A program made the position numbers and the translations under genes. Below are positions 24,308-33,177 of a DNA stretch of 64,000 nt, one piece after another. Source of the stretch: Rheinheimera sp. (GTDB lineage Bacteria > Pseudomonadota > Gammaproteobacteria > Enterobacterales > Alteromonadaceae); assembly GCF_030690345.1 (NCBI RefSeq), contig NZ_JAUYGV010000007.1, positions 558,001-622,000 on the forward strand, given 5' to 3'. Below the pieces are notes generated by a model, which saw only the letters and a list, made by a program, of their open reading frames with translations, did no database searches and was not told the DNA's origin. Position 1 is the stretch's first letter. Each line of letters starts with the position of its first letter.

Positions 24308-25168
24308 TTAGTAAAACAGCTGTTTTACCATTTCCTGCGCCTGCACCAGATAAGCACCGCGAAACAAATAGGCATGGTTTAACACATGATACAGATTGTA
24401 CAGTGCTTTGCGCTGCTCAAAATCGGCATCCAGCGGATAAAACTCATTGTACGCCTGATAAAAGCTCTCATCAAAGCGGCCAAACAGGCTGCTGTAGGCG
24501 ATGTCGGTTTCTCTGTCACCAAAATAACAGGCGGGATCAAACACCGCCGCGCCGCTTGCCATAAAGCCGACATTACCACGCCATAAGTCGCCGTGCAGCA
24601 GGCTGGGCGGTGGTTGGTAATGCTGCAGGCGCTGGCGGCATTGCTCTACCAGGTGATCAATTTTGCCAAAGCCGAAACCCTGCTCCAGCAGCAACTGTAA
24701 TAGCCAGCCAATACGCTGCTCAGAAAAAAAGCTGCTCCAGTTACTTTGCCATTTATTCGGCTGCACAGTGCGGCCAAGCATATTGTCCCAGTCGAAACCG
24801 TACATTGCCTGGTCGTGTTGTTTATGCAGTAAGGCTAATTGCTGCGCCAGTTGGCGCCAGTCGCCACCGTTGTCGTTAATCAGTGGCAAGTATTCCAGTA
24901 CCAAAAAGGCTTTATCAATAGTTTGGCCGGCACAGACTACATCCGGTACGCGAATGCAGTGGTGCTGGCGCAGTGCCTGCAGGCTTAAAGCTTCGGTTTC
25001 AAACTGCTCAAATTGTTCGCGTTGATTAATTTTGACAAAGAAATCCTGTTCAGCGTTACTGATATGCCAGGCCAGATTAATTTCGCCGCCGCTAAGTTGA
25101 GTTTTCTGCGTAATATGGAACTGCCCGCCCAACTCACTGTTGATATGATCTGTAACCGCCTGCCACAT
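24308..25168 (-). CDS. Fructosamine kinase family protein
   Basis: ATG 25168 is chosen because GCGGAGG sits five bases upstream and the resulting 286 residues match the family's usual 288. The longer frame adds 23 unrelated residues. Features are the phosphotransferase core AWHISNAEQDFFVKINQREQF (Lys for ATP), LVLEYLPL hinge, LLHGDLWRGNVGF (catalytic Asp of HGD) and VFDPACYFGDRETDIA (DPA, metal). Members phosphorylate fructosamines or ribulosamines, allowing sugar removal from glycated amines. Cytoplasmic. Confidence 0.9.
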   Translation of the reverse strand: MWQAVTDHINSELGGQFHITQKTQLSGGEINLAWHISNAEQDFFVKINQREQFEQFETEALSLQALRQHHCIRVPDVVCAGQTIDKAFLVLEYLPLINDNGGDWRQLAQQLALLHKQHDQAMYGFDWDNMLGRTVQPNKWQSNWSSFFSEQRIGWLLQLLLEQGFGFGKIDHLVEQCRQRLQHYQPPPSLLHGDLWRGNVGFMASGAAVFDPACYFGDRETDIAYSSLFGRFDESFYQAYNEFYPLDADFEQRKALYNLYHVLNHAYLFRGAYLVQAQEMVKQLFY

Positions 25169-25303
25169 AATAACCTCCGCGTTGTGCTGTGGTTTGAGTA
25201 TGGCTGATAAAGCGGAAAAATCACTGATCGTGATCATACTGCTACAACGTACTATGCTTATTGATAATTTACTAATATATACCTCATTACTTCAAGGCTT
25301 TTT

Positions 25304-26797
25304 ATGACAACTTCCACCCCACGGTTCCGGTTATCTGCTTATCAGATTATGCTGGCTGTAAATATTCTGCTTTTTATCGTGGCGCTCGGTTTGGCGCTTG
25401 TAGCTAATAGCTGGTTAGCCGCTCTGGTAGTTGGCTTACCCACCGCTGTTATCCCATTGTTACTGTATAAAATGCTTGGCGACCATACGCTGGCGCGGGT
25501 TAGCTACGGCATTAGTTTTATGTTTTTTGCAGCATTATTTATCCACGAAACCGGCGGTATGTTGGAAATGCACTTTGCTATTTTTGTGCTGTTGGCCGTA
25601 CTTATCGCCTTTCGGGATTACATCGTTATTATTGCGGCCGCACTGACTATTGCCGTGCACCATTTACTGTTTATGTATTTGCAAATGCAAAACACCGGCG
25701 TGTATCTGGTGCCGGAAGAAAGTCTGTCACTTGGTATTATCCTGTTGCACGCCTTATTTGTCGTAGTGGAGTCGGCGGTACTGATTATTATATCCAGGCA
25801 AAGTCTGCGTGAAGCGCAGGTAGGCCAAGCCTTGTTTGATGCGACAGACTCCCTGCTGACCAAAGACAATAAAGTTATGCTGACACATCGTTGTGACGAT
25901 ATTAAATCTCAGGTAATTAACAGTTTTAATTCGGTGCTGAATTCGTTGCAACACACGATAAAAACCATTGATAGCGCCAGTAGCACCTTGAAACAAGATG
26001 CTAAACAGTTGCTGCAAGATGGCCATGATTTATCTGACAGCATGATCAAAAAGTTGGCTGAGGTAGACAGGATTGCCGCAGCAACTGAGCAAATGTCGCT
26101 AAGTATCCGTGAGGTTACCGAGCTGTCAGTTCAGGTACTGGATGCGGCAAAGCTGGCTGAGCAAGCTGCCACCGACGGCAAGCAGTCGGTTGGTCAGACT
26201 ATTAGCTCGGTATCGGCGCTGGCACGGCAGCTTGCGCAAACCGGTGATAAAGTTAACGATGTGGCCAAAGCTACAGCCGATATTCGTAAAGTGCTGGATG
26301 TCATTGAGTCTATTGCCGAGCAAACCAATTTGTTGGCACTAAACGCTGCTATTGAAGCGGCCCGTGCTGGTGAGCAGGGTCGTGGTTTTGCCGTAGTTGC
26401 CGATGAAGTTCGCACCCTTGCATCGCGTACCCGTGGCTCTACTGATGAAATTAAAATCATGATTGGGCAATTAGTACAGAACAGCAATGAGTCGGTAACG
26501 GTGGTTGAGCGCAGTGTTGAACAGCTTGCCGATACCCGTCAGCATGCTGAGCAAAGCGGAATAATGCTGGAGCAAATACTGCAGCATGCAAGACAGGTTG
26601 CCGGTTCTGCAGATGTAATGGCGGATGCCCTGCGACAGCAAAGTACAGCCAGTGCAGAAGTGGCGCAGGGCGCGCAGCACATCAGCAGCATGACATCGGA
26701 ACAAAATGCTCAGGGCGAGCGGGTGGTGCAAAGCGCGCGGCGCGTGGGTGATATTACACAGGTATTGGCTGCCGAGTCCGGGAAGTTTGTTGTTTGA
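25304..26797 (+). CDS. Methyl-accepting chemotaxis protein with 6-TM sensory domain
   Basis: A 497-residue chemoreceptor. The first ~190 residues form about six membrane helices with no large periplasmic loop. Conserved charged and histidine residues sit in and between the helices ([39 protein letters not shown]). The cytoplasmic part holds the signalling hairpin ([40 protein letters not shown]). Sensory domains of this H/E...H/HH pattern also precede kinases and diguanylate cyclases; metal or haem binding is conceivable but not shown. Its stop overlaps the next gene's TTG start (TTGA), linking it to a thioredoxin-like membrane protein and an EAL-HDOD protein. Confidence 0.9.
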   Translation: MTTSTPRFRLSAYQIMLAVNILLFIVALGLALVANSWLAALVVGLPTAVIPLLLYKMLGDHTLARVSYGISFMFFAALFIHETGGMLEMHFAIFVLLAVLIAFRDYIVIIAAALTIAVHHLLFMYLQMQNTGVYLVPEESLSLGIILLHALFVVVESAVLIIISRQSLREAQVGQALFDATDSLLTKDNKVMLTHRCDDIKSQVINSFNSVLNSLQHTIKTIDSASSTLKQDAKQLLQDGHDLSDSMIKKLAEVDRIAAATEQMSLSIREVTELSVQVLDAAKLAEQAATDGKQSVGQTISSVSALARQLAQTGDKVNDVAKATADIRKVLDVIESIAEQTNLLALNAAIEAARAGEQGRGFAVVADEVRTLASRTRGSTDEIKIMIGQLVQNSNESVTVVERSVEQLADTRQHAEQSGIMLEQILQHARQVAGSADVMADALRQQSTASAEVAQGAQHISSMTSEQNAQGERVVQSARRVGDITQVLAAESGKFVV

Positions 26798-27330
26798 ACT
26801 TAAAAACCAGCCGTCTGCAGTTAGCGCTGCTACTGTTCAGCCTATGGATCATTGTAGCGTCGGCAGTGCTGTTTTATTTGGGACAGCGTCACTATGGCGT
26901 TTTCGCCCCTGATAAGGTGTGGCATAGCAGCGCTATCGACGTGGCAGCTTTTGGACTACGAGCTGCTGCAGGTTTTCAGGTATTGCATGTTTTTGCTGAC
27001 AGTTGTGTGTGTAATTCGCGTGCGAAGGCGCATATCCGCCAACTGGATAAACAGCTGCTGTCTGAGCAAGCAGAGCAATATTTTTTTAGCCCTGACCAGA
27101 TTGCCTCAGCAGGGTTCACAATTCCTGCAACACCTGCTGTGCTGATTTTTTCACAAGGCAAACTGGTTTATGCGGGGCCTTATGCCTCAGGGCCATTATG
27201 CGCATTAGACGATAGCCTTATTGCACCTATACTTCAGCGAAAGGTTGTATTGCCCGGCAGGTGGTTAAACGGCGAGGCATATGCTTGTCGTTGTATTGCC
27301 CCACAAAGCGGAGAGTTTGATGGTATCTGA
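26794..27330 (+). CDS. Membrane-anchored thioredoxin-like protein (DUF6436-like)
   Basis: A 178-residue protein translated from TTG at 26794, which overlaps the chemoreceptor stop. No ATG occurs in the N-terminal region, and GGAAG lies upstream at 26781-26785. One membrane helix ([21 protein letters not shown]) is followed by a periplasmic thioredoxin-like region. [15 protein letters not shown] contains CxC at the position of the thioredoxin active site, then [18 protein letters not shown] (cis-Pro strand) and a late CRC. It resembles the DUF6436 group of Shewanella-like bacteria; that name is from memory. A redox or metal-handling role is inferred from the cysteines. Confidence 0.7.
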   Translation: MNLKTSRLQLALLLFSLWIIVASAVLFYLGQRHYGVFAPDKVWHSSAIDVAAFGLRAAAGFQVLHVFADSCVCNSRAKAHIRQLDKQLLSEQAEQYFFSPDQIASAGFTIPATPAVLIFSQGKLVYAGPYASGPLCALDDSLIAPILQRKVVLPGRWLNGEAYACRCIAPQSGEFDGI

Positions 27331-28561
27331 AAATGATAACGCAATTGTTAGTGCGCTGGATACGCAAAGCTTGTTTGCTGCCCAGCCTATATTCGACAAT
27401 AAAAATAACCGCGTAGCAGTTGAGCTACTCTACCGCAGTGACAATGGAATATCGGCGCTTGAGCTGGGGGATAACCATGCAACTACTGAGTTATTGTATA
27501 ACCTGTGCGGTGGTATTTCCGACCAAATTGCTCAGTACAATGCGCCGGTATTCATCAACGTATGTTCAGATTTTTTGCTGTCAGACAGTTTTTTGCCCCT
27601 GGAGGCGGAGAATGTTGTCATTGAACTGGTTGAGCGAATTACGCCTGATCCAAATTTTATAGCTCATGTGGCGGCTTTTAAGCGCAGGGGCTTTCGTTTT
27701 GCTTTAGATGATTTTGAATTTATCCCTGACTGGGAACCCTTGATTGCTCTGGCCGATTTTATAAAAGTAGATGTATTGCAGCACAGTTTTGCTGAGATTA
27801 AATTGCAGATGCATCGCTTACGCAATTACCCGCTTGAATGGTTAGCTGAGCGGGTAGAAACGCCTGAGCAACTTGAGCAGTGCAAAGCGCTCGGATTCAC
27901 CTTGTTTCAGGGCTATTTTATGGCGCGTCCTGAGCTGGTAACCGGTAAAGTAGTTTCACCGGCAGCACTTAGAATGGCAGATTTAATCAATAATTTGTTT
28001 CATGATGAGCCGGACATTAATAAGCTGTCGTTGCAATTGAATGATGAGCCGGCTCTGGTCATGGGCATGTTGCGCATTGCTAATAGCCCCCTGTACCGTA
28101 AAACCCGAGAAGTGAACTCGGTAAAAGAGCTGATTATGCGTTTGGGGTTAGACTTAGCCAGGAAATGGATCCTGATGTTCTCGGTGCTTAACCGTTGTAG
28201 TCCTGCCGCTGCCGGTTTGGTATTAAGTCGTGCTTATACCGCTCAGCAGTTAGCTGTCTTATGGCATGTAGACAATGCCAAACAAAGCCAATTTTTCTTA
28301 ACGGGTTTACTGTCGGGCGTAGATATTCTGTTTGGTATTGCGCCGGCAGAATTTGTAGCTCAGTTAAACCTGTCTGATGATATTAAGAATGCTATTGTCC
28401 TGCATAGTGGAGAAGCAGCCAAAGCCGTTGATATCATCAAAAACATCGAAAAAGCTTACTCAATGAAAACTGCAGTTGATCATACAGCAGATGATTACTT
28501 TGCTATTTATAACCAACAACAATATTACGTGCAGGATAAATTTGCCGGCTTTAGCCGATGA
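27320..28561 (+). CDS. EAL-HDOD signalling protein
   Basis: Start ATG 27320 follows GCGGAGAG and overlaps the previous gene by 11 bases; the longer frame is rejected. Residues ~18-205 are an EAL-like domain (AAQPIFDNKN, signature reading ELL, FINVCSDF, VIELVER, FALDDFEF, IKVDVL, AERVETPEQLEQC, LFQGYFMARP). Residues ~210-400 are an HDOD domain (INKLSLQLNDEPALVMGMLRIANSPLYR, VKELIMRLGLDLARKWILMF). This YuxH-like architecture usually acts as a c-di-GMP binder or adaptor. Many catalytic residues survive here, so hydrolysis is possible but doubtful. Last gene of the chemoreceptor trio. Confidence 0.87.
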   Translation: MVSENDNAIVSALDTQSLFAAQPIFDNKNNRVAVELLYRSDNGISALELGDNHATTELLYNLCGGISDQIAQYNAPVFINVCSDFLLSDSFLPLEAENVVIELVERITPDPNFIAHVAAFKRRGFRFALDDFEFIPDWEPLIALADFIKVDVLQHSFAEIKLQMHRLRNYPLEWLAERVETPEQLEQCKALGFTLFQGYFMARPELVTGKVVSPAALRMADLINNLFHDEPDINKLSLQLNDEPALVMGMLRIANSPLYRKTREVNSVKELIMRLGLDLARKWILMFSVLNRCSPAAAGLVLSRAYTAQQLAVLWHVDNAKQSQFFLTGLLSGVDILFGIAPAEFVAQLNLSDDIKNAIVLHSGEAAKAVDIIKNIEKAYSMKTAVDHTADDYFAIYNQQQYYVQDKFAGFSR

Positions 28562-28649
28562 TATTTGCCGATTAGTTCCTGCTAACAGCTTTAAGCCCAT
28601 CCTGACAACTGCTACTATAGCGGCTGTTTTATCGTTTTCCCCCAGTGGT

Positions 28650-28760
28650 ACAACCTTATGACTTTTCGTGTAAGTCATTAACTGGTTGTGCAGGGTGGTA
28701 AAACCTCTCCCAACAAAACTAAACAAGTGACCCTTGGTTTGGGCCACCACTGTATAAGGA
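28650..28760 (+). promoter_or_regulatory. thrS translational operator with tRNA-Thr anticodon-like hairpin
   Basis: Hairpin 1: stem ATGACTT (28658-28664) / AAGTCAT (28672-28678) encloses a seven-base loop TTCGTGT. Its bases 3-5 are CGT, the position and sequence of a tRNA-Thr(CGU) anticodon after a conserved U33 equivalent. An outer stem pairs ACAACC (28650-28655) with GGTTGT (28684-28689). Hairpin 2 pairs GGTGG (28694-28698) and AAACC (28701-28705) with GGTTT (28736-28740) and CCACC (28744-28748), just before AAGGA at 28756-28760. In E. coli, ThrRS binds a similar tRNA-mimicking leader and blocks its own translation; the same is inferred here. Confidence 0.8.
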
Positions 28761-28766
28761 TTTATC

Positions 28767-30677
28767 ATGCCAGTTATTACTCTGCCAGATGGCAGCCAGC
28801 GCGCTTTTGATCATGCTGTTTCAGTTATGGATGTTGCCAAAGACATCGGCCCCGGTTTAGCCAAAGCCACCATCGCCGGTAAGGTGAATGGCCAGTTAGT
28901 CGATGCCTGTGACCCTATCACCACAGATGCAACCTTAAGCATTATTACCAGCAAAGATCAGGAAGGCCTGGAAATTATCCGCCACTCCTGTGCGCACTTA
29001 TTAGGCCATGCTATTAAGCAACTGTGGCCGAATGTAAAAATGGCCATAGGTCCGGTAATTGATAACGGCTTTTACTACGACGTTGATTTAGACCAGCCGA
29101 TTAGCAGCGACGATTTAGCTAAGCTGGAACAGCGCATGCAGGAATTGGCCAAAACCGAATACGACGTGATTAAGAAAAAGGTGAGCTGGCAAGAAGCGGT
29201 AGATACCTTTAAAGCGCGTGGCGAGAGCTACAAGCTGGAAATCCTTGAGCAAAACGTTAGCCGTGACGACGAGCCAGGTTTGTATCACCACGAAGAATAT
29301 ATTGATATGTGCCGTGGCCCGCATGTGCCGAATATGCGTTTTTGCCAGCACTTTAAGATTATGAAAGTGGCCGGTGCCTATTGGCGCGGCGACTCAAAAA
29401 ACAAAATGCTGCAGCGTGTCTATGGCACTGCCTGGGCTGATAAAAAGCAACTGGCAGCCTATTTACTGCAGTTAGAAGAAGCCGAAAAGCGCGACCACCG
29501 TAAAATCGGTAAGGCGCTGGGTTTATTTCACTGGCAGGAAGAAGCGCCTGGCATGGTGTTCTGGCATAACGATGGCTGGACTATCTTCCGTGAGCTGGAA
29601 AGCTTTGTGCGTGAAAAGCTGGGCGAGTATGACTACGACGAAGTAAAAGGTCCGTTAATGATGGACCGCGTGCTGTGGGAGAAATCCGGCCACTGGGAAA
29701 AGTATGCCGATAATATGTTTACTACCCAGTCAGAGCACCGCGAATATGCCATTAAGCCAATGAACTGCCCGGGCCACGTGCAGATATTCAACCAGGGCTT
29801 AAAATCGTACCGCGATTTACCACTGCGGATGGCCGAGTTTGGCTGTTGCCACCGTAACGAGCCATCAGGTGGCTTACACGGTTTAATGCGGGTGCGCGGC
29901 TTTACCCAAGACGATGCGCATATCTTCTGTACTGAAGATCAGGTGCAGGCTGAGGTAACCAAATGTATCCAGATGGTATTTGATACCTACAGTACCTTTG
30001 GCTTTAAAAACGTGGCAGTAAAACTGTCGACCCGGCCGGCGCAGCGTATCGGTACTGACGAGATGTGGGACAGAGCCGAGCAGGGCTTAACCGAAGCGTT
30101 AAAAGCCAATGATATCGCCTATGATTTACAGCCGGGCGAAGGCGCCTTTTACGGCCCTAAAATTGAATTTACCCTGCACGACTGTTTAGGCCGGGCCTGG
30201 CAGTGCGGTACTGTGCAGTTAGACTTTGCGTTACCGGGCCGTTTAGGCGCCACTTTTGTTGCTGAAAGCGGCGAAAAGCAAACACCGGTAATGATCCACC
30301 GTGCTATTTTGGGTTCAATTGAGCGTTTTATCGGTATTTTAATTGAAGAATATGCCGGTTTATTCCCGGCTTGGTTGGCACCCACTCAGGTGGTGGTGAT
30401 GAACATTACCGATAATCAGGCCGAATATGTACAGAATTTAGTAAAAACTTTCAAATCTCACGGTATTAGAGTCATAAGTGACTTGAGAAATGAGAAGATA
30501 GGCTTTAAAATTCGCGAGCACACGCTTAAGCGCATTCCTTACCTTGTTGTCGTTGGTGATAAAGAAATGGAAGCCGGTGATATTGCACTGAGAACGCGCA
30601 AGGGTGAAGATTTGGGTAAAATGTCGGTTGCAGCTTTTGTAGAAAAGCTGACAACAGAAATTAAAACCCGGGTTTGA
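28767..30677 (+). CDS. thrS: Threonyl-tRNA synthetase
   Basis: A 636-residue class II synthetase with all domains in order. TGS (1-61, [20 protein letters not shown]) comes first, then the N2 editing domain with [10 protein letters not shown] and [10 protein letters not shown]. The catalytic core has [19 protein letters not shown] (motif 1), MNCPGHV with the zinc Cys, [29 protein letters not shown] (motif 2) and motif 3 ([23 protein letters not shown]). The anticodon-binding domain ([14 protein letters not shown] ... [23 protein letters not shown]) closes the protein. It heads the thrS-infC-rpmI-rplT operon, in the same order as in E. coli, and carries a tRNA-like operator in its leader. Confidence 0.98.
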   Translation: MPVITLPDGSQRAFDHAVSVMDVAKDIGPGLAKATIAGKVNGQLVDACDPITTDATLSIITSKDQEGLEIIRHSCAHLLGHAIKQLWPNVKMAIGPVIDNGFYYDVDLDQPISSDDLAKLEQRMQELAKTEYDVIKKKVSWQEAVDTFKARGESYKLEILEQNVSRDDEPGLYHHEEYIDMCRGPHVPNMRFCQHFKIMKVAGAYWRGDSKNKMLQRVYGTAWADKKQLAAYLLQLEEAEKRDHRKIGKALGLFHWQEEAPGMVFWHNDGWTIFRELESFVREKLGEYDYDEVKGPLMMDRVLWEKSGHWEKYADNMFTTQSEHREYAIKPMNCPGHVQIFNQGLKSYRDLPLRMAEFGCCHRNEPSGGLHGLMRVRGFTQDDAHIFCTEDQVQAEVTKCIQMVFDTYSTFGFKNVAVKLSTRPAQRIGTDEMWDRAEQGLTEALKANDIAYDLQPGEGAFYGPKIEFTLHDCLGRAWQCGTVQLDFALPGRLGATFVAESGEKQTPVMIHRAILGSIERFIGILIEEYAGLFPAWLAPTQVVVMNITDNQAEYVQNLVKTFKSHGIRVISDLRNEKIGFKIREHTLKRIPYLVVVGDKEMEAGDIALRTRKGEDLGKMSVAAFVEKLTTEIKTRV

Positions 30678-30719
30678 ACCAGATTAAGCGTATAAGATTA
30701 ATTTTCGGAGGAACATACT

Positions 30720-31262
30720 ATTAAAGTAGGAAAGAAAACATTACCTGCAAACCGTCCTAACAGGATCAATGAAGAAATTAACCTGCCAGAGGTACGGTTA
30801 ATTGGTGTTGAAGGTGAGCAGCTGGGTGTAGTAAGTATTGCTGAAGCCATTCGTTTGGCCGAGGAAGGCGGCGCAGATTTAGTAGAGATCAGCCCGACAG
30901 CCGAACCGCCAGTATGTAAGTTGATGGACTACGGTAAGTTCCTGTTTGAAAAGAGTAAAGCTCTGAAAGAGCAGAAGAAGAAGCAAAAACAGATCCAGAT
31001 TAAGGAAATAAAATTCCGGCCTGGAACTGATGAAGGCGATTACCAGGTAAAACTACGCAACCTGCGTCGCTTCATTGAAGAGGGTGACAAAGCTAAAGTA
31101 ACGCTGCGCTATCGTGGTCGTGAAATGGCGCATACTGAGATAGGCATTGAGATGTTAAATCGGATTAAAGAAGATTTATCAGACATTGCTGTGTGCGAAT
31201 CTTTCCCTTCACGGGTGGAAGGTCGTCAGATGATCATGATGCTGGCCCCAAATAAGAAGTAA
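30720..31262 (+). CDS. infC: Translation initiation factor IF-3 (ATT start)
   Basis: The frame must begin at ATT 30720 to give the complete 180-residue protein, the same length as E. coli IF-3. It reads (M)[47 protein letters not shown] and continues to [19 protein letters not shown] at 30707-30712 is correctly placed, and no ATG/GTG/TTG alternative keeps the N-terminal domain. In E. coli the rare AUU start is the device through which IF-3 represses its own synthesis; the same control is expected here. The gene lies 42 bases after thrS. Confidence 0.97.
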   Translation: MKVGKKTLPANRPNRINEEINLPEVRLIGVEGEQLGVVSIAEAIRLAEEGGADLVEISPTAEPPVCKLMDYGKFLFEKSKALKEQKKKQKQIQIKEIKFRPGTDEGDYQVKLRNLRRFIEEGDKAKVTLRYRGREMAHTEIGIEMLNRIKEDLSDIAVCESFPSRVEGRQMIMMLAPNKK

Positions 31263-31279
31263 TAAGTGCTTTCAAGTGT

Positions 31280-31305
31280 AACCCCACACTGCAAAGGGTG
31301 GGGTT
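31280..31305 (+). promoter_or_regulatory. Hairpin in the infC-rpmI leader, possible L20 autoregulation site
   Basis: AACCCCAC (31280-31287) pairs with GTGGGGTT (31298-31305) around a ten-base loop. There is no following T-run, so it is not a terminator. It lies 18 bases after the infC stop and 45 before rpmI. In E. coli, L20 represses rpmI translation through structures in this same interval; whether this stem is the binding site is an inference. Confidence 0.45.
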
Positions 31306-31350
31306 GACGCCTTATTATTCGTTGTAACTTAACAATGCGAGTTTTTAACT

Positions 31351-31548
31351 ATGCCAAAGATGAAAACCAATAAAGGTGCTGCCAAGCGTTTCAAAAAAAC
31401 CGCTTCAGGCAACTTTAAACGTAAGCAATCACACCTTCGCCACATCCTGACGAAGAAGACCTCTAAGCGTAAGCGTCAGTTAGGTCCAAAAACCTTAGTC
31501 GCTAAAGTAGACATCGCCGGCTTAGTCCGTTGCATGCCGTACGCATAA
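31351..31548 (+). CDS. rpmI: 50S ribosomal protein L35
   Basis: A 65-residue basic protein, [17 protein letters not shown] at the start and [18 protein letters not shown] in the middle, both diagnostic for L35. Standard position between infC and rplT. No strong Shine-Dalgarno is visible before its ATG (GCGAG only), consistent with translation controlled by leader structure, as known for E. coli rpmI. Confidence 0.98.
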   Translation: MPKMKTNKGAAKRFKKTASGNFKRKQSHLRHILTKKTSKRKRQLGPKTLVAKVDIAGLVRCMPYA

Positions 31549-31565
31549 TTAATTAGGAGTCTGAC

Positions 31566-31925
31566 ATGCCAAGAGTTAAACGTGGTGTAACGGCGCGCGC
31601 GCGCCATAAGAAGGTGTTAAACCAGGCTAAAGGTTACTACGGTGCCCGCAGTCGTGTTTATCGTGTTGCTTTCCAAGCCGTTATTAAAGCCGGCCAATAT
31701 GCTTACCGTGACCGTCGTCAACGTAAGCGTCAGTTCCGTCAACTGTGGATCGCGCGTATTAACGCGGCGTCACGTATGAATGGTTTATCTTACAGCCGTT
31801 TCATTGATGGCCTGAAAAAAGCCTCTGTGGAAATCGACCGTAAGATTTTAGCTGACATCGCCGTATTCGATAAAGCAGCATTCACTGCTTTAGTGAGCAA
31901 AGCGAAACAAGCCTTAGCAGCGTAA
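31566..31925 (+). CDS. rplT: 50S ribosomal protein L20
   Basis: A 119-residue protein starting [18 protein letters not shown], with [13 protein letters not shown] and [20 protein letters not shown], all hallmark L20 segments; it binds 23S rRNA early in assembly. TAGGAGT precedes the ATG and the gene follows rpmI by 17 bases. In enterobacteria L20 represses rpmI-rplT translation. The operon ends at the terminator directly downstream. Confidence 0.98.
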   Translation: MPRVKRGVTARARHKKVLNQAKGYYGARSRVYRVAFQAVIKAGQYAYRDRRQRKRQFRQLWIARINAASRMNGLSYSRFIDGLKKASVEIDRKILADIAVFDKAAFTALVSKAKQALAA

Positions 31926-31938
31926 TTTACGCCGCAAC

Positions 31939-31967
31939 AAAAAAGCCACCGCAAGGTGGCTTTTTTT
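31939..31967 (+). terminator. Rho-independent terminator of the thrS-rplT operon
   Basis: AAAGCCACC, a GCAA tetraloop and GGTGGCTTT followed by a run of seven Ts, 15 bases after the rplT stop. Confidence 0.95.
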
Positions 31968-32011
31968 ATATTTGATGCTCAGTGAATAAGCTGTGTGATT
32001 ACCGGTGGCGG

Positions 32012-33118
32012 TTAATTTACCGCAGGCTTAAATTGCAGAATAAGCTGGTTATTTTTAAACAGCTGTAATTTATCGCCGTTTACTTCAACTCTGTCGGCAG
32101 ATTGCAGCGATTGGGTAAACTGCTGCTCTAAATCACTGCTGTCGGCACAAAACTTACGCGTGCTCACCAGCGGTTGCACTGTTAACTGGTTAGAGCGTTG
32201 TTTGTAGTTACCATTAAAGTTATTGCAACCGGCAAAGCCATACAGGCGCTCGTTTTGATCAAAGATCACCCTGACATTCAGCTGCTGCGGTACATAGCGG
32301 TTAGTCAGCTTTTCTGCGCGCCAGACAATACCCTGCATTTTGCCGGGCTGGATATGATCCGGGCAGATGGCGCCTGGCCAAAACTGTTCAAACTTGTCGA
32401 TAAACAATGTATTGGCTTGCTCGTCCTGGCCTCTGCGGCCAACCAGGGTAGCTATAACGGCATTGCCGGTAAAGCGCTCATCTTGCTGGTACTGGCGCAT
32501 AACCGGTAAATGGTGCTGCGTATTTGCCACGCTTAGGGTGTCACCGCTGCGGCAACTGGTAAAGGTCGCCTGATTATTGCTTAACATATATAAGCCCAGC
32601 ATGGCCTGACGGGTGTCGAGCTTTTTAAATTCCGCTTCGCGCTGCAGCTGATATTGCGGGTTGGCACTGATAGGTTTACCGTTCAAATCCAGCATGGCTA
32701 ACTGGCTGTTAGACAAAAAATGGAATGCCGGCAGGGTTTGCTGCTGATTGACCAAATGCAGGCTGCGTTTTTCCAGCAACCAGATACCTTTTACGATACT
32801 GACCTGATTACGCTCAAGGTATTCCTGACGTGCTTCAAAGCGGCCATCGCGAAACAAGTTGATGTGATAGGCAATACCCGGACAATCAGCGCAGGGTAGA
32901 GTGCCGCTGAAGGTCATATCGGCATCGACAAAAATATGCTCAAAATCAGTTGCCATGGCTTCAGCCGTAGTTGAATTTGCTACAACGACTTCTTCCGGCT
33001 GTGTTACCGGTGTTTCCTGCGCCGGAGCTATGGCGGTTTTCGTCTCAGCACTGCGCTCAGAGGGTACCTGGCTACAGGCAGACAACAGCAGGGCAGTAAC
33101 GAGTAAGCACTTTTTCAT
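32012..33118 (-). CDS. NlpE-HslJ (META) fusion lipoprotein
   Basis: A 368-residue lipoprotein: signal MKKCLLVTALLLSAC with Ser at +2, then an Ala/Glu/Thr-rich linker. An NlpE-type domain starts at TFSGTLPCADCPGIAYHINL; the CxxC is the copper/redox motif seen in NlpE. A middle segment resembles the lipid-binding-like part (LVGRRGQDEQANTLFIDKFEQFWPGAICP). The META/HslJ domain spans about 270-365 (YGFAGCNNFNGNYKQRSN, VSTRKFCADSSDLEQQFTQSL). NlpE signals envelope and copper stress through Cpx in E. coli and HslJ is linked to novobiocin tolerance. One protein joining both is likely an outer-membrane stress or metal sensor. Confidence 0.83.
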   Translation of the reverse strand: MKKCLLVTALLLSACSQVPSERSAETKTAIAPAQETPVTQPEEVVVANSTTAEAMATDFEHIFVDADMTFSGTLPCADCPGIAYHINLFRDGRFEARQEYLERNQVSIVKGIWLLEKRSLHLVNQQQTLPAFHFLSNSQLAMLDLNGKPISANPQYQLQREAEFKKLDTRQAMLGLYMLSNNQATFTSCRSGDTLSVANTQHHLPVMRQYQQDERFTGNAVIATLVGRRGQDEQANTLFIDKFEQFWPGAICPDHIQPGKMQGIVWRAEKLTNRYVPQQLNVRVIFDQNERLYGFAGCNNFNGNYKQRSNQLTVQPLVSTRKFCADSSDLEQQFTQSLQSADRVEVNGDKLQLFKNNQLILQFKPAVN

Positions 33119-33177
33119 CTTGGGGTCCGCGGTTAAATTTGCGCTATTATAACGGAAATTGTGCGGCGCATTAACAG

